Below are positions 56,689-64,000 of a DNA stretch of 64,000 nt, piece by piece (position 1 is the first letter of the stretch; the number at the start of each line of letters is the position of its first letter). Origin of the DNA: Morinoia aosen (taxonomy: Eukaryota; Arthropoda; Malacostraca; Amphipoda; Talitridae); NCBI GenBank assembly GCA_030386875.1, contig CM059564.1, positions 43,854,075-43,918,074 of the forward strand. Reading direction: 5' to 3'. A program made the translations under genes and the position numbers. Under the pieces are notes generated by a model. It was given only the letters and a program-made list of their open reading frames with translations, ran no database searches and was not told the DNA's origin.

Positions 56689-58151
56689 AAAAAATTATCG
56701 CTACTGTTGGTTTGGTAAGTTTCTACCTGGCTTTTTTCTGGTACTCGAGTTTTATACTGTCCTCGCGCACGGACACGATCAGGCCTTCCTGGTCTGTTGA
56801 AATACTCTCTTCCAAACCGACAATCTCTTGCGTAGTGTCCTAACTTATTACAACGGAAACAAGCCCCGCTACTCCGCGACTGCTCGGTGGCCGTATGCCC
56901 TAAACTTGGTTTGTACCAATCAGTCGGTTTCTCTACCGACGCACCTTGTCGTTGGCACACGCACGCACTTCTGTTGCAATACGAGCAACGCCTAGCTTCG
57001 GTGGCTGTTTCCAATGCCTGAACTTCTAGAGTTCCTAATTCACGATCAACAAAAGATTTTACATGAGGTCTAGCACGGTAAGTTGGTCTTGGGAAATTGG
57101 GTCTCCAGTAGGGTCTACGCGTCCTACTTCTACTTTGGAATCTGCCTCTTGTCATGGTATGGTGCACTTCGGCCTCATCATAGGCTGCATCAAAATTTGA
57201 TTCGGGTGAAATGTCATCATCCTCAGCACAATATGTTTCCACAGACCTCTCAGATCGATTCGCTAAGATTTGTTTGTCTTCGGGAAAATTCCTAATTACA
57301 GCTACGATTCTCTGAAGGAGCTCTTCCGACGATTTGAATGGTTTATTGAATAGTCTTTTTGAGAAATCTTCCGTCACTAGAGGATTAATGATGGCCATAG
57401 CTAACGCAACAATTAAAGTACTCTCGACATATTTATCGAGAGCAACAGGATCGGGACAGTTTACTACATACGGGTGGGCTCTGTTCGAACATTCCGGGCT
57501 GGTCATTATTCTGTGCGTTAGCTTACGGATTTTAGCTAATATTTCTACAAATTGACTCGCTAAGGCATCGTTACGTTTTAGGCGTACGTTATTCAGATCA
57601 CACGCAACTGCGTGCAGAGATCTCTCGCCTTTCGATACGTAAATATTTTCTAACAGGTGCACTACTTCCTCAAAGCTCAACTCGTATCCCTCACTAATTA
57701 TGGAGGCAACTACAGCATTGAAGTCGCCGACCCGCTTGTCTGCGGTCCGCAACAATAGATTTAGTTTCGCCTCCTCTGAGGTGTCGGATAACATGTTGAA
57801 ATAGGCTCGCACATTCTTTATGTGCGTTTCTAATGACTTATTTTCGATGAAGTCAGGGTCAAAACGACGCCTTCTACCACGGTATTGGGGTAGATCCTGC
57901 CCGGCAATTACCACACTGGGTATCGGACCGACAACAGAAGTCGTCACAGCGGTAACTGAGCTAACCACAGGAACAACTGTGGTAGTAACTGTACTAACTA
58001 CAGGGGTAACAACGGTGGTCGTCGCCATGGCGCTAAGTGCCGCAATCGAACTCGCCGTAACAGTAGGGATAGATATTCTTCCTACGCGCGTCACATAGGG
58101 TACGGTCCTTATGTACTCGAATTCTTCAGAGTCACTGTCTGACATAAGCAC
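56682..58151 (-). CDS. gag: Gypsy E Gag
   Basis: 489 residues. The N-terminus is acidic with serine (SDSDSEEFEYIRTVPYV), then a Thr/Val-rich low-complexity stretch (about 40-85) shared in style with D. The capsid-like region is at 100-290 (RRRRFDPDFIENKSLETHIKNVRAYFNML, FNKPFKSSEELL). The C-terminus is Arg-rich with two Cys-rich motifs: CSYCNRSACVC, and the canonical knuckle CFRCNKLGHYARDC. It ends NSSDNFLT-stop with the slippery heptamer inside. Both an ATG at 58151 and a second Met two codons later are possible starts. Confidence 0.9.
   Translation of the reverse strand: MLMSDSDSEEFEYIRTVPYVTRVGRISIPTVTASSIAALSAMATTTVVTPVVSTVTTTVVPVVSSVTAVTTSVVGPIPSVVIAGQDLPQYRGRRRRFDPDFIENKSLETHIKNVRAYFNMLSDTSEEAKLNLLLRTADKRVGDFNAVVASIISEGYELSFEEVVHLLENIYVSKGERSLHAVACDLNNVRLKRNDALASQFVEILAKIRKLTHRIMTSPECSNRAHPYVVNCPDPVALDKYVESTLIVALAMAIINPLVTEDFSKRLFNKPFKSSEELLQRIVAVIRNFPEDKQILANRSERSVETYCAEDDDISPESNFDAAYDEAEVHHTMTRGRFQSRSRTRRPYWRPNFPRPTYRARPHVKSFVDRELGTLEVQALETATEARRCSYCNRSACVCQRQGASVEKPTDWYKPSLGHTATEQSRSSGACFRCNKLGHYARDCRFGREYFNRPGRPDRVRARGQYKTRVPEKSQVETYQTNSSDNFLT
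56688..56694 (-). promoter_or_regulatory. -1 ribosomal frameshift heptamer TTTTTTA (E)
   Basis: The gag frame reads T-TTT-TTA, then ACG TAA. The -1 frame is open for more than 400 codons into the protease. The heptamer is of the same type as the well-known retroviral U-UUU-UUA site. Confidence 0.85.
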
Positions 58152-59192
58152 AAAATAATCCTATCTTCACAATCCTCCAATGTCCATTAAGAAAAAGAAT
58201 GCTCTACACACAAATAAATTTTCTACATGCAATTTATATTATTCTACACAGATGCACACTTGAAAATTTCAACTCACATTTGCAGTCGACTTCCGAGGAC
58301 TTAGAACAGGCTAATAGCTAATTACTAATTACGTGAAGGCTGGCACAATTCTGAATAGAGGTAAGCTGCTCCCGCTTACTTTTATATGCTCGAGACAATG
58401 GGCACCAGAGGACAATGGTTGCTAGAGACAAAGGCTATAACTTCCTTCAACTGTTTCAGAGAACAATGACTACCGCTTCACTTCAATTGTCCTCACAGAC
58501 AATGGACTACCGCCTCACACAATGTTTCCGCGCGCACGCTTACTGCGCTTTCGCAACGCATATGCTGCCCGCTCTGCGCTCCTTCCGGGAATCAACTTGC
58601 CTCCGCACTCCCAGGGAACAGCGTGCTGCAATGCCTACTGCTTGCTGCCTAGTGCTACTGCTTACTACTTACTACTTACTGCTTAACTCCTACTCATTAA
58701 TTTTAGAATGATCATTAATTTGCGCTCATGCTTATTTAATTAGCAGGCAACATTATCGGCGTATACTCAGCTTAATATTTGGCGATGTGCAGATCTCGCT
58801 GATCTTCTCGTAGATCCCGTCGATCTCTTCTCGTTGCAGACGACGATGGGTAGATGGGTAGATCGTAGATGTGGGCCCTCACTTCTTCTTCTTTGAGTAG
58901 CGATGAGTAGACTGGTAGACTGGTGAAAACTGCGTAGCGTGCAAATTTTCGATTATTTTTCTCTCCTTTCTTTCTCGAAGTGTTTCTTGAAGAACTTCGA
59001 TTTTCTGCGCTGACGTCTTTCTTCCTTTTCTCGATGCTCTGAAGTAATGTGATAACTGCGCGACGTTACTCCACTGGCTGACACTCTTCACACCACTTAA
59101 AATCACGGATCAGCAGAACTGAAGATCAATTCTTGATGTCTTCTTCTTCAATGGGGCAATGTATCTTTAATGTGGCTTCTTGATGTGGTATC
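58152..59192 (-). other. Leader region of Gypsy E
   Basis: About 1 kb between the primer site and gag. A 75-codon Lys/Arg-rich ORF is at 59106-58879, but it has no match to D and no recognisable domain, so I do not call it a gene. The region may carry splice donor and packaging signals. Confidence 0.45.
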
Positions 59193-59210
59193 CCCATACA
59201 TGGGTCACCA
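59193..59210 (-). promoter_or_regulatory. Primer binding site of Gypsy E
   Basis: The minus strand reads TGGTGACCCATGTATGGG, three bases inside the 5' LTR. The TGG start fits tRNA 3' CCA pairing; the tRNA is not identified. Confidence 0.6.
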
Positions 59211-59213
59211 AAA

Positions 59214-59533
59214 TGTTCCGGCCCTTTTCTCTAACAGCCGCAAACAAACGCGAATGGGGTTCGAGAGTGACGAGCCGCAACGTGGTTTATAATTTATTGG
59301 TACTTCAGAGTAGATACAGGCTTGGTAGTTTTCAAGAATCAGAGAGTTCGGACGATAGTTGCTAGTACAAATCTTCTACAATGCATCTGTGATCTTATAC
59401 AAGTGCTCTGCGATGGTAACGCATCTGCTACTGGCCAGTGATGGCTCTGTCTAATGTGATCACCACGACAGCTGGCCGACAATGAACGACGATATCTCTC
59501 ACCGACTCTATTTATATAGGAGGCGGCCGCACA
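59214..59533 (-). repeat. 5' LTR of Gypsy E
   Basis: 320 bp, identical to 46031-46350; CCAA follows at 59534-59537. Confidence 0.95.
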
Positions 59534-60416
59534 CCAACAATTCTTCAGAGGTATTGAACGGCCTCGAGAAGATTTTTTTACAAAAGTTCTCCTCTAAAAG
59601 AGGTCCGAGAACTGCTATAGCTAGACTAAAAACTACTAAGTCACCAGAGAATTTTTTTAAATCGTTTGCGTTCGTACTAGCAATTACAAATGGATGTCTT
59701 TGTAATGCTACTTCTGTACTATTTAGAATGTGATCACTCAAATTTCTTATTTTCGATATTGCCATAACCAATTGGGCTGCCAGCCCTTCATTACGTAACA
59801 ACCGTAACTGATTTAAATCGCACGCTAAAGCATGAACTGAACGCTCACCCTTAGACACGTAGATGTCATCTAAAATGTCAATAACCTGATCAAAAGAATA
59901 ATTAACATCAGGGTTTACTAATTTCGTGACTACTCCATTAAAATCCCCAACACTTTTGTGTGCGCTACGCACTAGTAATTCTTTTTTGGCGTCATCGGAA
60001 TTTAGGTCGGGTAACAAGCACATATAGGATTTTAGGTTTGCAACATGTGTCCGAAAAGTCTTTGTTTCACAAAAGATTGGGTCACTGAGACGCTGTCGGC
60101 CTCGAAACAACGGAAGCTCTGCACTGGACAGTATAGTACTACCCCTTTGTATAGTTGTGGTTACACCACCACCCGTCATCGGTCCACTAGAGGACGTCAT
60201 TGTTGTCACACTTGGCGTACTGAACGTCACAGTTTGGGTACTAACAGTAGTCGTTACTACCGTCGTGGTCTGTGGTCCAGACATAAACACTCTTGTTGGG
60301 GTATGTTCGCACGTACCAGGTAACGTACCACTAAATGCCGGAACAGAAACCCTACCGCTACCTGTTGTCGTTGCTGTCGAACGAATAAATTCAGGTTCGG
60401 AATCAGAGTCTCCCAT
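59534..60416 (-). pseudogene. gag: Gypsy D Gag, N-terminal piece
   Basis: Starts at an ATG (60414-60416) with MGDSDSEPEFIRS, a Thr/Val/Ser-rich segment (TTTVVTTTVSTQTV), then a capsid-like region (GRQRLSDPIFCETKTFRTHVANLKSYM, FSRPFNTSEELL) aligned with E Gag. It is cut at the CCAA target site of E; the last few apparent codons are in the E LTR. The continuation is 46030 to 45470. Here too residue 2 is Gly (MGD), while in E it is not. Confidence 0.88.
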
Positions 60417-60436
60417 AATGAATCACAGTTACTAAC

Positions 60437-61322
60437 CAATTTCTCTCACAACGCTAAAAACGTAACTCACAATTATAATAATCCCACAGCCCAACGCAAA
60501 AATCTTACGCCACAAAAAAATAACACCGCAGAACCCTAAAAATCTAACCTCTCAAAAAAATAATCACATAACAGAACGCTAAAAACTCACGTTACTGAAA
60601 TGGATGAGCACACCGTTAAGTCTTCATTAATAATTACTAAAATATCAGTACTGAAAACTGTTTCTGCGACCTTCAAACGAACCTAATCCAATTTCTAAAC
60701 AGGGAAACTCTTTACACGAATTCAATGGTATCTATCCCAACAATCTTTTAAACTACACGAAGCAACAAAAATAAAAAATCGACGATGTCACAGAAATTAT
60801 CAAATTATCCCATACAATAATATTATAGTTTACAGAATACTCAGCTTGGAATCAGCAAACGGCAGGCAGTGCAGCTACGGCCAGACAGGCGTCGCGGCTG
60901 GTGTCAAGGACGAACGTCGAGACTGCTCGGCAACCGCAGAGCAGGTTGCTAGCAGCTGTTCCGAAGGTCGTCTGCGATGCTCAGCTACAGCACAAGCAGA
61001 CGTCTAGACTGCCGGGTCCAAGGTCATACACTCGGCGCTGTCAGACAGCGGAGTAGCAATGTTAGCACGAGCACGTCTTGATAGTGTTCACGTATGATCA
61101 CGGTTCCACACTGCGCGTAATCGCACAGCTCACTGTTTATGTATACGTATTAATTACGTTAACACAGCTTCTGTAGAAATTTGAAACAACACTGTTCGGT
61201 ATGTAATTTCCTATCACATACACTGTACACAATTGTTCTCGTAGAAGTAAAACACTGCAACTGTTCGTAGAATTGTTCTGAACTCAGCTACTTATGCATA
61301 CAACTGTCAAACGACCACGTCA
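60437..61322 (-). other. Leader region of Gypsy D
   Basis: AT-rich and then GC-richer sequence between the small leader ORF and gag. No additional ORF supported. Confidence 0.4.
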
Positions 61323-61550
61323 CTATTTTCGATGGAAATTCACGCACAACTTCATGACGCAATGGTCACCATCCTTTTCCAGATCAACACGAGCTGTGTA
61401 AGGTACTCCCAGAGGCACGTTTAGTTCTAAAGCGTAAGGAGAATTCGTCAGAGTTTCTTCAGGGATACGCTTAACGACGAAACGAAACACGTTGTTGTAT
61501 ACTTTCGGTGCTTCTTCAATTTCTCTGCCCGTTGCTGTAGATTTCTCCAT
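61323..61550 (-). CDS. Small leader ORF of Gypsy D
   Basis: 75 residues, ATG at 61548-61550, located between the primer site and gag. The alternating hydrophobic pattern (NNVFRFVVKRIPEETL, DHCVMKLCVNF) gives a gap-free but weak alignment to the 74-residue ORF after pol in E (47907-48131). If homologous, it has changed place relative to gag-pol. It might be an upstream ORF affecting gag translation, or a spliced exon. Confidence 0.4.
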   Translation of the reverse strand: MEKSTATGREIEEAPKVYNNVFRFVVKRIPEETLTNSPYALELNVPLGVPYTARVDLEKDGDHCVMKLCVNFHRK

Positions 61551-61760
61551 AGTAGTATTGACGTTATCACCAAAAATATTCTCGGCTCACGAAGCGAAGC
61601 GTAGACCACCACACGTAGAATTTCCACGAATTTCCGTACACACGTGATCCTCAAATATCACCGTCGAAAATCCAGACGTAATTTCCTATATCTTCAATCA
61701 CAGTAGTCGTTGAATCCACATCACAGCACAAGGATCAAGTACAATTTCACGTCGTGGGAA

Positions 61761-61779
61761 CGAACTTACTGCGCCACCA
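61761..61779 (-). promoter_or_regulatory. Primer binding site of Gypsy D
   Basis: The minus strand reads TGGTGGCGCAGTAAGTTCG, two bases inside the 5' LTR. The tRNA is not identified. It differs from the E site, although the proteins are related. Confidence 0.6.
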
Positions 61780-61781
61780 GA

Positions 61782-62015
61782 TGTGCCGCCCTGAAGTGTT
61801 GGCGGCTGAAGGGTTGAACAAAGAGACGAGTAGACTTTTAGCGTGTACTTGGGGTAGCGAGACAGGAGAGCCAAATGCGCCCCTAGGGCTCCGCACTAGC
61901 TTTATATACTCAATATTTGCTGAGGTCAGCATACGCACTGCGGTACCCGCACAGGGCGTCGACCTAAACACGTACGTACAGATGAACAGAGGGAGTACGC
62001 ACTTGTGACGGCATA
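61782..62015 (-). repeat. 5' LTR of Gypsy D
   Basis: 234 bp, same ends as 38981-39217 but lacking 3 bp near GAAGTGTTGG. GAGG follows at 62016-62019, where the C gag frame resumes. Confidence 0.9.
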
Positions 62016-62019
62016 GAGG

Positions 62020-62882
62020 CAATATTTAGGTATAATAATATAAGGGACGAAAAAGATAAGTTCCATGCCCTATTTGCCGCAGCACCCACAAAAATGTTAA
62101 GTGACTCTAACGATATCATTGTCAATCCGCCTGCCATAAATCCTTACGGAATCTTGAAAGGGAAAATACTGGCAAAGTTGCAGATATCCGATGCGGACAA
62201 GTTTAGGTCTCTAGGAAATGAGTCAGCAATTCCACCTGTCTCTGTCTCTTTCTCTCCTACTTCGTTAGTTAAGGAGTTGCGAAAACTTGCAGCCGGTGTG
62301 GCCGTAGCTGAAGGATTTCTCAGAGAAGTTTTCATGAATAAACTGCCGAGCACAGTGCGGCCTTTCCTGTCGATGGTCGGTCCGAACGAGAGTCTCGAGA
62401 CTCTTGCTCAGGCTACTGAGACAGTGATGCGCAACCTAAATATGTCACAAGCACCGCAGGTAGCCTCTTTGAACGCATCAGCTGCAAATTTTAGCCCGTC
62501 AAATACTGCTAATAATCAATCCTCAGCAACAATAGAAACGATGCAGCGAGAAATCGCTGAGCTGAAGCAAGCTCTCCAGAATTGCCAGTTAGGTCAGAGT
62601 GTAGCTCATATCCAGCCAGACCCAAGGAATGTCCCACGCTATCATGACTACGACTATCCCTATCACTATCATCCTTTTCCTCCTCCTCAACGTTTCGATA
62701 GAGGTAGATCTTATGATAGGTCAAATCAAAACCGCCACTTTAGATCGCGCTCTCGCGATGCCAACAGTCTCTTTTGTTGGTATCATGAGAAGTTCGGCGA
62801 CCAGGCTCGCAAATGTGCCTCTAGACATTGTTCTCGTTATACCGAAATGACTTCGGGAAACGCCAACAGCAACGCATGGTAG
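62020..62882 (+). pseudogene. gag: Gypsy C Gag, C-terminal piece
   Basis: It continues the frame broken at 38980 (AIFRYNNIRDEKDKF...) through the Ser-rich middle, FDRGRSYDRSNQ and RHFRSRSRD, to the zinc motif [14 protein letters not shown] and a TAG at 62880-62882, following GGGAAAC. It is uninterrupted and highly similar to A and B Gag. It has no start of its own. Confidence 0.88.
62855..62861 (+). promoter_or_regulatory. -1 ribosomal frameshift heptamer GGGAAAC (C)
   Basis: G-GGA-AAC in the gag frame; the pol frame is -1 and open from here. Confidence 0.8.
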
Positions 62883-63970
62883 CGAGTACTGCGTTGCCTC
62901 ATTCCCAGACTACTCGCCTCTTGACCATAGTCGATCCCACCACCAAATATCGATTTTTGATCGACACCGGTTCCAGTGTGTCAATTATCCCAGCCACGGC
63001 TAAAGATAAAAAGAATAATCTAGTGGCGACACTACGCGCCGCAAATGGCACTCCAATAGCTTGTTATGGAGAGAGAGTACTAGAGTGCAGTCTGGGATTG
63101 AGGCGAAATTTTCTCTTCACCTTCCTAATCGCGGAAGTCCAAGAGCCCATAATTGGCGCGGACTTCTTAGCGAAGTATGGGATCCTTGTAGATGTTAAAA
63201 ACCGTAGAATTAGGGACGAGGAGACACAGATCTCAATTCCCGCTTGTGGCATAACTAGAGCTAATGTCTTGCATTCCTTCTCTATTGCTTTCAAGGAAGA
63301 GTGCATGTTCAAGCAGGTCTTTGCAGACTATCCTGCACTAACAAATTCTAACTTAGCTTCTAAAAATATGCAAACTAGCACGAAACACCATATCGAAACC
63401 ACGGGACCGCCAGTTTATTCCCGAGCAAGACGCTTACCGCCTGATCGATTGGCTTTAGCCAAGAAAGAATTCGCTAGGATGCTCGACAATGGCATTATCC
63501 GCAGTTCCAAAAGTCCTTGGGCTAGCCCTCTTTTGCTAGTACCCAAGGCTAACGGTGAATTCAGACCGTGCGGGGATTTCCGCAGGTTGAATGCCGTTAC
63601 TCTACCTGATCGCTACCCTATTCCTTACCTTCATGATTTCAGTGCAAATTTAGAGGGAGCACAAATTTTCTCAAAAATAGATTTACAACACGCCTTCCAT
63701 CAAATTCCACTTGAGGAGAGCGCAATCGCTAAGACCGCGGTAATCACTCCGTTTGGTCTCTTTGAATTCTTGAAGATGCCTTACGGATTGCGTAATGCTC
63801 CGCAAACCTTCCAACGCCATATGGCTGAAATTTTCTCAGATCTCAATTTCGCCTATGTGTATCTTGACGACATCCTGGTGGCATCCGCAACCCCGGAGCT
63901 TCATAAAGACCATCTTAGGGTCGTGTTTAAAAGATTGTCCGACAATGGACTCCTGGTAAATCCTGCCAAA
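62861..63970 (+). pseudogene. pol: Gypsy C Pol, N-terminal part (protease and RT), truncated
   Basis: About 370 codons from the frameshift point, open throughout. Protease LIDTGSS; RT with [30 protein letters not shown] and [11 protein letters not shown]. It is close to A and B Pol until NPAK (about 63970), after which the sequence (ACCAAAACATTC...) no longer corresponds. The rest of RT, RNase H and integrase are not in the window or are displaced by another insertion. Confidence 0.85.
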
Positions 63971-64000
63971 TACCAAAACATTCTTTCAACGAACGTGTGG

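Larger units (their letters stand above)
46031..59533 (-). mobile_element. Ty3/Gypsy retrotransposon E, interrupted by LINE F
   Basis: LTRs of 320 bp (46031-46350, 59214-59533) appear identical base for base. The duplication is CCAA (46027-46030, 59534-59537), inside gag of D. Minus-strand order: 5' LTR, leader, gag, pro, LINE F insertion, pol, small ORF (48131-47907), MGN/TM ORF (47786-47460), 1.1 kb untranslated, polypurine tract (GTGGGGGGAGCATA), 3' LTR. E and D are distinct members of one family. Identical LTRs mean very recent insertion. Confidence 0.95.
38981..62015 (-). mobile_element. Ty3/Gypsy retrotransposon D, interrupted by E
   Basis: LTRs are at 38981-39217 (3', 237 bp) and 61782-62015 (5', 234 bp). 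They differ by one 3-bp indel and about two substitutions. The duplication is GAGG (38977-38980, 62016-62019), inside the gag of C. Without the 13.5-kb insertion E, D is about 9.5 kb. Order on the minus strand: 5' LTR, small ORF (61550-61323), gag (split), pro with two nonsense codons, pol, small MGN/TM ORF (40554-40237), about 1 kb untranslated sequence, polypurine tract, 3' LTR. Confidence 0.93.
36520..64000 (+). mobile_element. Ty3/Gypsy retrotransposon C (partial, interrupted by D)
   Basis: A third relative of A and B, on the plus strand. It has a 5' LTR (36520-38404), leader, gag start (38881-38980), a 23-kb interruption by element D, then the rest of gag (62020-62882) and the 5' part of pol (62861-about 63970). 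Removing D with one GAGG copy restores a continuous gag frame. The last 30 bases of the window no longer match Gypsy pol, so another insertion or rearrangement starts near 63970. The 3' LTR is outside the window. Confidence 0.88.

Noticed and set aside
58879..59106. Basic 75-codon ORF in the E leader
   Set aside because: It has no counterpart in D and no recognisable motif; may be a chance ORF.

Overview
This is eukaryotic, almost certainly arthropod (probably insect), genomic DNA dominated by transposable elements. The evidence is one spliced protein-coding gene with GT-AG introns, Ty3/Gypsy LTR retrotransposons with tRNA-type primer sites (two match the 3' end of tRNA-Gly), two non-LTR retrotransposons, a DD34D mariner derivative, and hAT-like and TTAA-flanked miniature elements. 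I cannot name the species.

Left part, 1-20 kb. A 333-bp hAT-type palindromic MITE (1241-1573) is followed by a minus-strand, I-like LINE (about 2061-8461). Its ORF1 carries an internally duplicated zinc-knuckle module, and its ORF2 (endonuclease, RT, RNase H) is broken by one frameshift near 5000. The only convincing host gene (9072-14296, minus, four coding exons, 394 codons) encodes a TPR protein that resembles the ribosomal-protein-L4 assembly chaperone Acl4. Its introns hold an 85-bp tandem array and a small TIR element, and a TTAA-flanked TIR element lies just upstream. A block at 16.2-19.5 kb is made of three large foldback (inverted-repeat) structures sharing sequence blocks.

Middle, 20-36.4 kb. 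Two closely related full-length Gypsy elements on the minus strand: A (20002-26721, TSD GACC, near-identical LTRs) and B (27675-35259, TSD AATG). B sits inside an older related LTR (G, about 26958-27674 plus 35264-36360). The tail of B pol is interrupted by a 747-bp foldback mariner at a TA. A, B and a third relative, C, share a canonical -1 frameshift heptamer at the end of gag.

Right part, 36.5-64 kb, is a four-level nest. Gypsy element C (plus strand, from 36520 past the window end) is split in gag by Gypsy element D (minus, 38981-62015, TSD GAGG). D is split in gag by Gypsy element E (minus, 46031-59533, identical 320-bp LTRs, TSD CCAA). E is split in pro-pol by a 5'-truncated CR1/L2-like LINE F (plus, about 51998-55397). 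D and E belong to one family: gag with a Thr/Val-rich N-terminus and CCHC knuckles, a T-TTT-TTA -1 frameshift site, and protease-RT-RNase H-integrase. Downstream of pol, where env would be, each carries a small ORF for a roughly 105-residue protein with an N-terminal MGN myristoylation-type motif, one central membrane segment and a basic juxtamembrane stretch. A second small ORF pair (74-75 residues) is more tentatively shared. The MGN/TM protein is the most likely undescribed component in the window.
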